NCBI RefSeq assembly: GCF_042433055.1
Contig: NZ_JBHLWB010000002.1
Span: forward strand, 62,001 to 126,000
Direction of reading: 5' to 3'
DNA: 64,000 nucleotides
DNA from: Gallibacterium trehalosifermentans
GTDB lineage: Bacteria > Pseudomonadota > Gammaproteobacteria > Enterobacterales > Pasteurellaceae
The position numbers were made by a program, and so were the translations under genes. The notes below the pieces were generated by a model that was not told the DNA's origin, searched no databases, and saw only the letters and a program-made list of their open reading frames with translations. Below, in pieces: positions 24,279 to 33,485 of the stretch (the first letter of the stretch is position 1; each line of letters opens with the position of its first letter).

Positions 24279-25175
24279 ATGGATAATATTGATCGTCTAT
24301 TAGCATTATTAGAAATTAAAACAACGATAGATGTATTTTGTCGTTTTAAATCACCTTATTTGATTGAACATCAGCAGGCGGAGTCAGGGGTGGCGTATTT
24401 TCATTTATTACTCGATGGTAACTGTACAATGCGTGCGGGGAAGCAGGAATATCAACTCAATGCAGGTGATTTTTGTCTCTGGACAAAGGGAGGCATGCAC
24501 CAAATTGGTACGCATTCTTCCACTGAACCATGGCATCAAGAACAACAAAATGGGCTGTTGTACCGTTATAATTGTACAACGGATTCATCATTACAAATGT
24601 TATGTGGTCGTTATCAAGCGACCAATCATGCGGCAGCGGCTTTATTAAGGCTTTTGCCTGAACCGCTGATTGTTTCCTTGAAAGATATTCCGCAATTACA
24701 AGCATTATCGAGTTTAATTCATCAAGAAGCTTTAATCCCTCATTTGGGAAGTGCCACCGCAATTAAAATGATGTGTGAATTACTACTGTTATTTGCTTTA
24801 CGCCATTGTACAGAATTGCCTCAACAACAAAATCTCATTGGTTTATTTTCTGATCCAGTGTTAAGTAAAGTAATGGCCACAGTACTACAAGATCTTTCTG
24901 TGAGTTATACTACAGAACAACTGGCTCAGATGGCGTATCTTTCAAGAGCAACATTTGCTCGCAAAATTCACCAAGCTACAGGTATGGGGATCCAAACCTT
25001 AATTCGTATTTTTAAGCTCTCAATGGCAGCAAAATTATTAAGCAAAACACAACTTAATATTGTGCAGGTAATGGAAAAAATAGGTTATCAGTCAGAAACC
25101 GCTTTTAATGAAGCATTTAAAGCGCAATTTGGTATGACCCCCGCTCATTATCGGAAAGTGTCTCGGGTAAGGTAA
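24279..25175 (+). CDS. AraC-family transcriptional regulator with cupin sensor domain
   Basis: A 298-residue regulator. Residues about 10-190 resemble the cupin-type N-terminal domain found in regulators paired with CMD proteins (HLLLDGNCTMRAGKQEYQLNAGDFCLW, then GGMHQIG). The C-terminal 100 residues hold two helix-turn-helix motifs: YTTEQLAQMAYLSRATFARKI and a second ending in IGYQSETAFNEAFKAQFGMTPAHYRK. That ending is the AraC signature. No strong ribosome site precedes the ATG at 24279. It probably controls the divergent AhpD-like gene and perhaps itself. Ligand unknown. Confidence 0.9.
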   Translation: MDNIDRLLALLEIKTTIDVFCRFKSPYLIEHQQAESGVAYFHLLLDGNCTMRAGKQEYQLNAGDFCLWTKGGMHQIGTHSSTEPWHQEQQNGLLYRYNCTTDSSLQMLCGRYQATNHAAAALLRLLPEPLIVSLKDIPQLQALSSLIHQEALIPHLGSATAIKMMCELLLLFALRHCTELPQQQNLIGLFSDPVLSKVMATVLQDLSVSYTTEQLAQMAYLSRATFARKIHQATGMGIQTLIRIFKLSMAAKLLSKTQLNIVQVMEKIGYQSETAFNEAFKAQFGMTPAHYRKVSRVR

Positions 25176-25264
25176 TGACGTTTAATTAACAACTCTAAAG
25201 ATAAGTTGGATATAAAATACCCGACTGATAAACCATAATATTTAGCGCTATATGCACAAACAAT

Positions 25265-26092
25265 TTAGCAATGTTTTAGCCATTCTCGGTTTGCGAGTAA
25301 TTGATCAATATTTGGCATTACATTTTCCCAAAGTAAAAAGGCATGCGCTGCTTGGGCGACTAACATTCCTAATCCATCACTGCACGCAGGAATGGCTAAC
25401 TGGCGGCAATGTTGTAGAAAGGGGGTTTCTCCGTTTGGAGTGTATTGCATATCGTAAGTACGCTGACACTGTTGCAATACCGTATCAGAAACAGGGGCAA
25501 CTTGTCCGTGTAAACCACTGGAAGTGGCATTAATCACAACATCAAAGGATTGTTGTGGAATTTCGTCTAGTGTAGTGGCTTGAATTTCACCATAGACAGA
25601 GAATTTTTCAGCTAAGGCTTGGGCTTTTGTTAAGGTACGGTTCGCAAGGGTTATTTTTTGTTTTGCTTGCAATAAGGGATATAGCACGCCTTTTGTCGCT
25701 CCACCCGCACCAAGCAATAAAATGTGTTGATTTGGTGCTAACCAGCCGAGTCGTTGTAAGTCTGTTACTAACCCCGCACCATCGGTATTGTCTGCATAAA
25801 GAGAGCCATCTTCTAGGCGTTTTAAGGTATTACACGCTTGCGCTAATTGGCAGCGTTCACTATGTTGATCTGCAAGTTGAAATGCACGTTCTTTAAATGG
25901 TGCAGTAATATTACAGCCATTGGCACCTTGTTGAAAAAATTGCATTAGTTGTTGCTCAAAATCATTTAAATCACCTAATTCAGCGACATAAGTCAGTTTT
26001 TTGTCTGTTTGTTGAGCAAAAAGTTGATGAATTATGGGCGATTTACTTTGAGCAATGGGATTGCCCCAAACGGCATAATGATGTTGTTGCAT
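25265..26092 (-). CDS. aroE: Shikimate dehydrogenase
   Basis: NADPH-dependent reduction of 3-dehydroshikimate in the chorismate pathway. 275 residues (E. coli 272). The substrate motif NPIAQSKSPIIH is near the N-terminus. GCNITAPFKE carries the catalytic Lys, with Ile-Thr-Ala in place of the common Val-Thr-Val. NTDGAG and LLGAGGATKGV (NADP-binding) and a final DGLGMLVAQAAHAF follow. It lies eight bases after tsaC, as the last gene of rraB-yrdD-tsaC-aroE. Confidence 0.96.
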   Translation of the reverse strand: MQQHHYAVWGNPIAQSKSPIIHQLFAQQTDKKLTYVAELGDLNDFEQQLMQFFQQGANGCNITAPFKERAFQLADQHSERCQLAQACNTLKRLEDGSLYADNTDGAGLVTDLQRLGWLAPNQHILLLGAGGATKGVLYPLLQAKQKITLANRTLTKAQALAEKFSVYGEIQATTLDEIPQQSFDVVINATSSGLHGQVAPVSDTVLQQCQRTYDMQYTPNGETPFLQHCRQLAIPACSDGLGMLVAQAAHAFLLWENVMPNIDQLLANREWLKHC

Positions 26093-26100
26093 AACTCTAT

Positions 26101-26655
26101 TTATCCTTGTCTAACAATTTGATTCGTAAAGAGATTCCTTATTTCAGAGGGATTTTTTGCCTTACCCACGTCAGCTTGTAATACAGGAAATTTTTCACCA
26201 AATTGGGCGAGAACTTCCTGATAATGACGGCAAGGAGGTTGTCCCGTTAAATTAGCACTCGTTGAAGTGATTGGCATATTGGCTTGTTGGCAAAGTGCAA
26301 CCACTGCTGGGTGTTGGCATAAACGAACAGCGACACTATTAAATTTTCCTGTCAATAATGGTGAAACTGTTGTCTGTACTGGTGCGATCCAAGTCGTTGG
26401 TCTTGGGTAAACTCGTTGGATTCGTTGTAAGAGTTCGGGAGATAATTGGTCAAATGCAATAATCTGTTGAAAAAAATCTAAAGTGGGTGCAATTAAAATT
26501 AAGCCTTTCTCTACTGGGCGTTGTTTTAACGCTAATAATTTTTGGATTGCTTGATCATTAAAGGGATTACACCCTAGTCCAAAAACAGCTTCGGTGGGAT
26601 AGGCAATGACTTCTCCATTTTGGAGTTGAGTAACAATATGTTTAAGATTATTCAT
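26101..26655 (-). CDS. tsaC: Threonylcarbamoyl-AMP synthase TsaC
   Basis: Makes threonylcarbamoyl-AMP from threonine, bicarbonate and ATP for the t6A37 tRNA modification. 184 residues from the chosen start. YrdC-domain motifs: IAYPTEAVFGLGCNP, LKQRPVEKGLILIA (Lys/Arg of the ATP site), ITSTSANLTGQPP and a final NPSEIR. An ATG three codons upstream also exists. The one at 26655 gives the MNNL N-terminus matching E. coli TsaC. It overlaps the end of yrdD by eight bases. Confidence 0.93.
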   Translation of the reverse strand: MNNLKHIVTQLQNGEVIAYPTEAVFGLGCNPFNDQAIQKLLALKQRPVEKGLILIAPTLDFFQQIIAFDQLSPELLQRIQRVYPRPTTWIAPVQTTVSPLLTGKFNSVAVRLCQHPAVVALCQQANMPITSTSANLTGQPPCRHYQEVLAQFGEKFPVLQADVGKAKNPSEIRNLFTNQIVRQG

Positions 26656-27202
26656 TTGTTTCATAAAAAATATGTTTACAACTTTTGTTTAAACATTGAT
26701 AACTAATGCGTTGTTCGGTCAAATTTTTTCTATATGCTAGTGGAAAATGGCATTGGGGACACGCTTTTTCAACAGGTTGTTGGGCAACATTAAAGCGACA
26801 TTGTGGATAATGGTTGCAAGCAAAAAAAACTTTACCTTTTGCACCACGTTTAGCAATCAACTTTCCTTGGCGACAAGTAGGACAAGTTACGGGTTGGTAA
26901 TCCTGTTTTTCGGGTTCGTCATTCACAATAAAATGGCATAGTGGATAATTGCTACAACCAATAAACATTCCAAATTGCCCACGTCGTAAAACCAATGGGT
27001 GTTCACATTCAGGGCAGTATTCTGGTAAGACTTTAAGTATTTCACCAAGCGTTTGCGATTGTAATGGCTTTAGGTAATCACACACAGGATATTGACTGCA
27101 ACCTAAAAATAAGCCTTTCTTGCCACGTTTTAACTGTAAAAAATGCCCACATTGCGGGCATTTCTCAGCGGATTTGTGAGCGGTAAAAAGTGTATCACGC
27201 AT
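26648..27202 (-). CDS. yrdD: YrdD-like protein with four topoisomerase-type zinc ribbons
   Basis: A 184-residue protein made almost entirely of four C4 zinc ribbons similar to those at the C-terminus of topoisomerase I. Each has C-x2-C, a basic hairpin, then C-x-x-Y-P-x-C: CPQCGHF...GCSQYPVC, CPECEHP...GCSNYPLC, CPTCRQG...ACNHYPQC, and a diverged fourth CPQCHFP...CLNKSC. No topoisomerase catalytic domain is present, so it is a free-standing zinc-ribbon protein, probably binding nucleic acid. The position next to tsaC and aroE matches yrdD in E. coli. Function not established. Confidence 0.88.
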   Translation of the reverse strand: MRDTLFTAHKSAEKCPQCGHFLQLKRGKKGLFLGCSQYPVCDYLKPLQSQTLGEILKVLPEYCPECEHPLVLRRGQFGMFIGCSNYPLCHFIVNDEPEKQDYQPVTCPTCRQGKLIAKRGAKGKVFFACNHYPQCRFNVAQQPVEKACPQCHFPLAYRKNLTEQRISYQCLNKSCKHIFYETNE

Positions 27203-27204
27203 GA

Positions 27205-27606
27205 TTAATCTTCATCGTCGAAAAATTCGCCATCTTCACCATATTCATCTTCATCATCATTAGGATCTTCAAAATAGGTTCCCCAACCATCGTAAGTTCC
27301 TTGATGTTTTTTGATAAGAGGTAATAATTCTGTTTGCTGTGCATCAATTAGTTCGGCTTTTAGCTCAATTTCACTAATAATATCAAAGCAATAAACTTCC
27401 ACACCATCGTCGGTTTCTAGCTCTTCCGCTTCAGATATTTCATAGCCAAGTTTAAAGGCATCAAGGGCAATTTTTTCCAATTTATCGAAATCATGATGAG
27501 AAATATGGTGTTCAATAATATATAACGCATCAGGATCACTGCCATCATTTAAAAGCTGATCAATAATTTCCCTTGTTTCTTGTTGTAAAGCGGTAAGTGC
27601 TGACAT
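27205..27606 (-). CDS. rraB: Regulator of ribonuclease E activity B
   Basis: A 133-residue acidic protein that binds RNase E and modulates degradosome composition in E. coli. The sequence matches RraB along its length: REIIDQLLNDGSDPDALYIIEHH, EKIALDAFKLGYEI, CFDIISEIELKAELIDAQ and YDGWGTYFEDPN. The C-terminal tail is almost wholly Asp/Glu, as in the family. It lies two bases before yrdD and is the first gene of the minus-strand operon. Confidence 0.95.
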   Translation of the reverse strand: MSALTALQQETREIIDQLLNDGSDPDALYIIEHHISHHDFDKLEKIALDAFKLGYEISEAEELETDDGVEVYCFDIISEIELKAELIDAQQTELLPLIKKHQGTYDGWGTYFEDPNDDEDEYGEDGEFFDDED

Positions 27607-27677
27607 AGTTAAAGCCTCATCTTGCGTGATAAAAATTGTATTCTAGAGGCTAATGTCTTGATTCACAAGCAAGTAGA

Positions 27678-28034
27678 TCAAAATAACCACGTTTTTTCAT
27701 TGAAGAGAGGCATTTCTTTATGTATCGCCCGTAATCCTTTAATTGAACGAACGATAAACCAAATAAAAGTAAAGAGTAATACGAAATAACCAATAAAAAC
27801 TAAAGAAAAAACCACCCCAATCGCACTATATAACAAGCCAATCCAAAAGGTTCTGATTTGATACGTAAAATGGCTTTCAAGGTAAGAACCATGAGCATCA
27901 TCACGGAAAATATACGCAATAATGACACCGATAATACTTAATGAACCGCCGAAAAATACGGAAACAATATAAAGCCAATAAGTAATCGTTGCCCATTTTT
28001 TCGTGTTTTCAAGTTGATAAATTGTAGGTTCCAT
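27678..28034 (-). CDS. DUF4870-like small membrane protein
   Basis: A 118-residue protein with three to four hydrophobic segments (about residues 18-40, 60-80 and 80-105) and a conserved-looking loop ...YIFRDDAHGSYLESHFTYQIRTFW. That loop with SHF-x-YQIRTFW is characteristic of the DUF4870 membrane family, whose function is unknown. A longer in-frame start 30 codons upstream exists. AAGGAAA immediately before the ATG at 28034 and the family length favour the shorter form. Monocistronic on the minus strand; the 251 bases to divergent adhE hold the shared promoter region. Confidence 0.75.
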   Translation of the reverse strand: MEPTIYQLENTKKWATITYWLYIVSVFFGGSLSIIGVIIAYIFRDDAHGSYLESHFTYQIRTFWIGLLYSAIGVVFSLVFIGYFVLLFTFIWFIVRSIKGLRAIHKEMPLFNEKTWLF

Positions 28035-28285
28035 ATCATTTTCCTTTTCAAATTGTAGATAAAAATTTTCTCTACTATAGAACGAAAAAAGGCAAAGATC
28101 ACATAAAAAATCGAGATTGATCAAGAATTAAAAACGAGCTTTCAACACAACCTCAACGACTATAACAAACGTATAACACAGAAATTGAGCTAGATCAGAT
28201 AATAATGAAATACCTCAAAAAGGGGAGCTTCAAATAGCTATAATTTTATTAGTTAAAATAATTTTTAATTTTTGGAGAAATCATT

Positions 28286-30901
28286 ATGAATAAGACAACT
28301 GAAGTGGCTGTCAGTCCAGCGCAAGCAGAAGTGGATCAACTTGTTGCCAACGGTTTAGTGGCGTTAGAAGAATTTCGGCAACTTAACCAACAACAAATTG
28401 ATTATATTGTAGCAAAAGCATCTGTAGCAGCACTGGATCAACATGGTGTGTTGGCAATGCACGCTTATGAAGAAACTGGTCGTGGTGTATTTGAAGATAA
28501 AGCGACTAAAAATTTATTTGCGTGTGAATATGTCGTCAATAATATGCGCCATTTAAAAACTGTGGGGGTCATTAAAGAAGATGATGTAACTGGTATTACT
28601 GAGATCGCTGATCCAGTTGGGGTAGTTTGCGGTATTACTCCAACAACTAATCCGACATCAACTACCATTTTTAAATCATTAATTGCTTTAAAAACTCGAA
28701 ATCCAATCGTGTTTGCTTTCCACCCTTCAGCACAACAAAGTTCTGCACACGCTGCACAAGTGGTTTATGAAGCTGCAGTGCAAGCAGGTGCGCCAAAAAA
28801 TTGTATCCAATGGATAGAACACCCATCTATGGAAGGTACCCAAGCCTTAATGAAACATTCTGGTATTGCCACTATTTTGGCAACAGGCGGTAATGCGATG
28901 GTAGAGGCAGCTTATTCTTGTGGTAAACCAGCGTTAGGTGTTGGGGCAGGTAATGTGCCAGCATATGTGGAAAAAAGTGCAAATTTAAAACAAGCCGTTC
29001 ACGATATTGTAATGTCAAAATCATTCGATAACGGCATGATTTGTGCCAGTGAACAAGCTGCGATAGTTGATAAAGAAATCTATGATGATTTTGTCAAAGA
29101 GATGCAATCTTATGGCGTGTATTTGGTCAATAAGAAAGAGAAAGCGTTACTTGAAGAATATATCTTTGGCGCAAAAGCAAATAGCACCAACTGTGCTATG
29201 GCAAAATTAAATGCTGCTGTGGTGGGGAAACCAGCTGCTTGGATTGCAGAACAAGCAGGATTCAGTGTTCCCGCAAATACCAATATTCTGCTTGCAGAAT
29301 GTAAAGAGGTTGGCGTAAAAGAGCCACTTACTCGTGAAAAATTATCGCCAGTATTGGCATTATTAAAAGCAGAAAGTGTCGAAGATGGCTTAAATAAAGC
29401 AGAACAAATGGTGGAATTTCACGGTTTAGGACACTCTGCGGCAATTCATACTTCTGATGCGGAATTAGCGAAAACCTTTGGTGAACGTGTGAAAGCGATT
29501 CGTGTGATTTGGAATTCACCGTCAACATTTGGTGGTATTGGTGATGTGTATAACTCTTTCCTACCATCATTGACTTTAGGGTGTGGTTCTTACGGTAAAA
29601 ACTCCGTTGGTAACAATGTTAGTGCGGTGAATTTATTAAATATCAAACGAGTTGGCAGACGGAGAAATAATATGCAATGGTTCAAAGTACCTTCAAAAAT
29701 CTATTTTGAACGTGATTCAATTCAATATCTACAATCAATGAAAGGCGTTGAGCGTGTTGTCATTGTAACCGACCGTGTGATGGTGGATTTAGGATTTGTC
29801 GAGAAAATTGCAAAGCAACTCACGATGCGCGGTGATCACGTAACTTATCAATTATTTGCTGACGTTGAACCAGATCCGAGTATTGCAACAGTCCGTCGAG
29901 GGGTTGAATTATTGCGTAATTTCCAACCAGATACCATTATTGCATTAGGTGGTGGTTCGGCAATGGACGCGGCGAAAGTTATGTGGTTATTCTATGAACA
30001 GCCAGAAGTAGATTTCCGTGATCTTGTACAGAAATTTATGGATATTCGCAAACGTGCATTTAAATTCCCACAATTAGGGCGTAAAGCGAAATTTATTGGT
30101 ATCCCAACTACCTCTGGTACAGGTTCGGAAGTTACACCATTTGCGGTAATTAGTGAGGGAGATAAAAAATATCCTATCGCTGACTACTCATTAACCCCAA
30201 CGATTGCGATTGTTGACCCTGCATTAACCATGACGGTACCTGCTCATGTAGCGGCAGATTCTGGCTATGATGTATTGGTTCATGCAACCGAAGCCTATGT
30301 TTCAACCTTAGCCAATGACTTTACTGATGGTTTAGCCTTACAAGCGATTAAATTGGTATTTGAATTCTTAGAACGTTCGGTGAAAAATGGAGCAAGCGAT
30401 CCAGAAGCAAGAGAGAGAATGCATAATGCGTCAACGATTGCAGGTATGGCATTTGCAAATGCGTTCTTAGGTATGACGCACTCATTAGCCCATAAAGTTG
30501 GCGGTCGTTTCCATACACCACACGGTAGAACCAATGCGATTTTAATGCCATATGTGATTCGTTATAACGGTACTCGCCCAACCAAAACAGCGACTTGGCC
30601 GAAATACAATTACTATAAAGCAGATGTTAAATATCAAGAAATTGCTAGAATGCTTGGGTTACCATGCTCAACCCCAGAAGAAGCGGTACAAGCTTATGCA
30701 CAAGCATGTAAAGAATTGGGACAACGTATTGGTATTAAAATGTCTTTCAAAGAGCAAGGTATCAATGAGCAAGAATTTATGGAAGCTCGCCGTGATTTAG
30801 CATTACTTGCCTTTGAAGATCAATGTTCACCAGCAAACCCTCGTTTACCGATGGTTGAAGATATGATGGAAATCTTAACCAAAGCGTATTACGGTGAATA
30901 A
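28286..30901 (+). CDS. adhE: Bifunctional acetaldehyde-CoA/alcohol dehydrogenase AdhE
   Basis: Fermentative enzyme reducing acetyl-CoA to ethanol with two NADH. 871 residues (E. coli 891). The N-terminal CoA-acylating aldehyde dehydrogenase half has PTTNPTST and the catalytic Cys253 in NGMICASEQ. The linker includes NLLNIKRVGRRRNNMQWFKVP. The C-terminal iron alcohol dehydrogenase half has PTTSGTGSEVTPFAV and the metal region HATEAYVS...MTHSLAHKVGGRFHTPHGR. TTTGGAG lies before the ATG. TATAAT occurs at 28239-28244 in the 251-base upstream gap, without a convincing -35. Ends at its own terminator. Fits the anaerobic lifestyle shown by the adjacent nap genes. Confidence 0.97.
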   Translation: MNKTTEVAVSPAQAEVDQLVANGLVALEEFRQLNQQQIDYIVAKASVAALDQHGVLAMHAYEETGRGVFEDKATKNLFACEYVVNNMRHLKTVGVIKEDDVTGITEIADPVGVVCGITPTTNPTSTTIFKSLIALKTRNPIVFAFHPSAQQSSAHAAQVVYEAAVQAGAPKNCIQWIEHPSMEGTQALMKHSGIATILATGGNAMVEAAYSCGKPALGVGAGNVPAYVEKSANLKQAVHDIVMSKSFDNGMICASEQAAIVDKEIYDDFVKEMQSYGVYLVNKKEKALLEEYIFGAKANSTNCAMAKLNAAVVGKPAAWIAEQAGFSVPANTNILLAECKEVGVKEPLTREKLSPVLALLKAESVEDGLNKAEQMVEFHGLGHSAAIHTSDAELAKTFGERVKAIRVIWNSPSTFGGIGDVYNSFLPSLTLGCGSYGKNSVGNNVSAVNLLNIKRVGRRRNNMQWFKVPSKIYFERDSIQYLQSMKGVERVVIVTDRVMVDLGFVEKIAKQLTMRGDHVTYQLFADVEPDPSIATVRRGVELLRNFQPDTIIALGGGSAMDAAKVMWLFYEQPEVDFRDLVQKFMDIRKRAFKFPQLGRKAKFIGIPTTSGTGSEVTPFAVISEGDKKYPIADYSLTPTIAIVDPALTMTVPAHVAADSGYDVLVHATEAYVSTLANDFTDGLALQAIKLVFEFLERSVKNGASDPEARERMHNASTIAGMAFANAFLGMTHSLAHKVGGRFHTPHGRTNAILMPYVIRYNGTRPTKTATWPKYNYYKADVKYQEIARMLGLPCSTPEEAVQAYAQACKELGQRIGIKMSFKEQGINEQEFMEARRDLALLAFEDQCSPANPRLPMVEDMMEILTKAYYGE

Positions 30902-30931
30902 AACGTATTAATATAGATCATTTACGCTATT

Positions 30932-30960
30932 AATCCCCGCATAAAGTGGGGATTTTTTTT
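30932..30960 (+). terminator. Rho-independent terminator after adhE
   Basis: AATCCCC (30932-30938) pairs with GGGGATT (30948-30954) around a nine-base loop, followed by a run of T. Confidence 0.88.
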
Positions 30961-31042
30961 CGATTGTATAATCTGGCATTGCGAGGAATTAATGTTTATT
31001 AATACAATGGCAGCTATTCCTATCCGAAGAGAAAGAAACATT

Positions 31043-32752
31043 ATGAAAAAATATTCTGTATTAACTCGAGTTGCTAAATATTTGATTGGTATTATCTTTT
31101 TGGCGAGTGGTTGTATTACTTTAGTCTTTTCTATTTTACTCAGTAGCCAGAATGATGCAGAAGCGATCAATTTAGCGGGGTCATTACGAATGCAAGCTTA
31201 TCGTTTAATTTACCAAATGGAACATGATCCCAGCACATTACAACAGAATATTGCAACCTATAATCAAACATTGGATTCAGAGATTTTAGAGCGTATTCAA
31301 ACTAGTTTTTTTGTTTCCATAAGTGTGAAAACAGCTTATCAAGATGTATTAGCACATTGGCAAACAATGGAAGAGTTTGTTCATCAGAATCAAGTTGAGA
31401 AATATCAACAGCAAGTAGATAAATATGTACAAAAAGTCGATCAATTTGTGGTGGTGTTACAACATTTTTCAGAACGGAAGATTATTCTTGCGATTCTAAT
31501 GAGTATTTTCTCAATTATTACTATTTTAGGCATTGGTTCTTATCTTATCTGGTTTATGAAACGAGAAGTAATGAATCCAGTGGCTAAATTAGTGAAAGCC
31601 AGTACCCAAGTACAAACAGGACATTTCAAACACATTCAACTTGATACAAATAAACCAAATGAATTAGGGACTTTATCGGAAACCTTTACCACGATGTCAA
31701 ATGAGTTACAAAAACTTTATTGGTTTCTTGAAGATAAGGTGCGAGAAAAAACACAAAAATTAAGCCAATTAAACCGCACCTTATCGATGTTGTTCCATAC
31801 TTCGCAAAAAATCACTCATACAGATTTAGATTACAACAAATTAGTTGAAGTGTTAGCAGATATTCAAGTGAGTGAACATTTGCGTTATATCGAATTAATC
31901 GTATATGGTGCAGAACACCTTAATCTTTCGGCGGGGAATAAGGAAGAACATTACCCTTGGCAACAGCAAAAAATTAGTGTTCATGGGCAAGAGTTATCTT
32001 GTTTGCGTTGGCAAGCAGGATTGCCATGTCCTGATTTACGTTTAATGCAAAGTTTAGCGCAAATGTTTGGACGAGCAATTTATTTTATCCAAATGCAACG
32101 ACAACAACAGCAATTAGTCTTAATGGAAGAGCGTTCTATTATTGCACGAGAATTGCATGACTCATTGGCACAGGTATTAGCATTCTTACAAATTCAACTA
32201 ACCCTGTTAAAACATACGTTAAAAAATGATGAACCAACGGCGCAAGAGAAAAGTTTTAAAATTATTGCGGATTTTGAACAAGCCTTAAATGATGGTTATG
32301 TTCAGTTGCGAGAGTTGCTTTCCACATTCCGCTTGACCATTCAAGAGGCTAATCTGAAAGTGGCGTTAGAACAGGTAATTGAATCATTACAGAATCAAAC
32401 CGATGCGCAAATTACTTTAGAATGCTCATTACCATCGCAAATCTTCACAGCTCAACAATTAGTGCATGCGTTGCAAGTGATTCGGGAAGCCTTGTTGAAT
32501 GCAATTAAACATTCACAAGCGACATTAATTGAAGTGATTGCTCATACTAACCAAGATGGTGAAAATGAAATTATTATTGCCGATAATGGCGTGGGAATTC
32601 CGTCATTAGAGGAGCCAGAAGGGCATTATGGTTTGAATATTATGCAGGAACGGACAGCGCAATTAAATGCAACATTACAGATTCAATTACGTCCAACAGG
32701 TGGAACAGAAGTAAGAATTTTATTATCTGATCCTTTTATGAATAAGGAATAG
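31043..32752 (+). CDS. narQ: Nitrate/nitrite sensor histidine kinase NarQ
   Basis: Inner-membrane sensor kinase for nitrate and nitrite that phosphorylates NarP/NarL. 569 residues from the chosen start. It has TM1 near residues 12-33, a periplasmic sensor with the nitrate-binding P-box (LAGSLRMQAYRL), TM2 near 155-175, a HAMP linker, a GAF-like region, and the HPK7 dimerisation motif ARELHDSLAQ with phospho-His372. The ATPase part has DNGVGIP and GLNIMQER. An in-frame ATG 17 codons upstream exists; the one at 31043 gives the family length and N-terminus. The partner narP is not in the window. It lies directly before the nap operon it should control. Confidence 0.93.
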   Translation: MKKYSVLTRVAKYLIGIIFLASGCITLVFSILLSSQNDAEAINLAGSLRMQAYRLIYQMEHDPSTLQQNIATYNQTLDSEILERIQTSFFVSISVKTAYQDVLAHWQTMEEFVHQNQVEKYQQQVDKYVQKVDQFVVVLQHFSERKIILAILMSIFSIITILGIGSYLIWFMKREVMNPVAKLVKASTQVQTGHFKHIQLDTNKPNELGTLSETFTTMSNELQKLYWFLEDKVREKTQKLSQLNRTLSMLFHTSQKITHTDLDYNKLVEVLADIQVSEHLRYIELIVYGAEHLNLSAGNKEEHYPWQQQKISVHGQELSCLRWQAGLPCPDLRLMQSLAQMFGRAIYFIQMQRQQQQLVLMEERSIIARELHDSLAQVLAFLQIQLTLLKHTLKNDEPTAQEKSFKIIADFEQALNDGYVQLRELLSTFRLTIQEANLKVALEQVIESLQNQTDAQITLECSLPSQIFTAQQLVHALQVIREALLNAIKHSQATLIEVIAHTNQDGENEIIIADNGVGIPSLEEPEGHYGLNIMQERTAQLNATLQIQLRPTGGTEVRILLSDPFMNKE

Positions 32753-32851
32753 GGCGTTCTCATTTAGCGAGGTTTTCTTAATGCAGGCTGTGCTGCTGTT
32801 TTTATAAGAAAAATGATTGCCGAGTATAGAATATTGGCAAAGCAGCAGAAA

Positions 32852-32865
32852 TTGATTTATCTCAA
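32852..32865 (+). promoter_or_regulatory. FNR-like site upstream of napF
   Basis: TTGATTTATCTCAA matches the FNR consensus TTGAT-N4-ATCAA at nine of ten positions. It lies 111 bases before the napF start in a 223-base gap, consistent with anaerobic activation of nap. Confidence 0.65.
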
Positions 32866-32889
32866 GAAACTTGATTAAAGAAAGGAATA

Positions 32890-32905
32890 TACCTCATAAC
32901 AGGTA
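32890..32905 (+). promoter_or_regulatory. NarP-like 7-2-7 inverted heptamers upstream of napF
   Basis: TACCTCA-TA-ACAGGTA is an inverted pair of heptamers spaced by two bases. Each matches the Nar heptamer TACYYMT at six of seven positions, in the 7-2-7 arrangement NarP requires. A TAGAAT at 32928-32933 would place the centre near -44 relative to transcription start, as in E. coli nap. Confidence 0.6.
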
Positions 32906-32975
32906 CTGACTTAACAAGTGGTTACTTTAGAATACTTGGCGAATAAGTAATCTTTAACCAATACTTGCACGAAGT

Positions 32976-33485
32976 ATGCAAAATCTTGATTTATCCCGTC
33001 GAAAATTTCTTTCAGGAAAATTCCGTGAAGCAGCAACGATCGATGCTTTGCAAGTGATTTTACCTCCTTGGGCAGAAGCTGATGTTTTTTGGGAAAAATG
33101 TACACAATGTAACGATTGTATTCAGCAATGTGAAACACAAGTATTGATCAAAGGTCGAGAAGGTTATCCAGAAGTATGTTTTGCAAACGCAGAATGTACG
33201 TTTTGTGGAAAATGTGCCGAGATATGCTCACAACCAATATTTAGACCGATAACAACAGCGGCGTGGCAGCATAAAATTGTGATAAATAATGCTTGCTTAA
33301 CGCAGCGACAAGTTGAGTGTCGGAGTTGTCAGGATAGCTGTCAATGGCGAGCGATCTCTTTTAAACCTATGCTAGGGCAAGTTGCTCAACCACAACTGAA
33401 TCTTGATGAGTGTAATGGTTGTGGCGCATGTGTTGCTGCGTGCCCAGTACAAGCAATTTCAATGGTAAATACTCAAACGGTATGA
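32976..33485 (+). CDS. napF: Ferredoxin-type maturation protein NapF
   Basis: Cytoplasmic iron-sulfur protein that assists maturation of NapA before export. 169 residues (E. coli 164). An N-terminal SRRKFL segment is followed by Cys groups CTQCNDCIQQC, CTFCGKCAEIC, CRSCQDSC and CNGCGACVAACP, giving several 4Fe-4S sites. The ribosome site is weak. First gene of napFDAGHBC; its stop overlaps napD as ATGA. Confidence 0.93.
   Translation: MQNLDLSRRKFLSGKFREAATIDALQVILPPWAEADVFWEKCTQCNDCIQQCETQVLIKGREGYPEVCFANAECTFCGKCAEICSQPIFRPITTAAWQHKIVINNACLTQRQVECRSCQDSCQWRAISFKPMLGQVAQPQLNLDECNGCGACVAACPVQAISMVNTQTV

Noticed and set aside
28035..28285. FNR site before adhE
   Set aside because: TTGATCAAGAATTA near 28117 keeps only one half-site; the second half does not match, so it was not annotated.
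33419..33481. Longer napD reading frame starting inside napF
   Set aside because: The ATG overlapping the napF stop gives the family-typical NapD N-terminus; the extra residues are napF in another frame.
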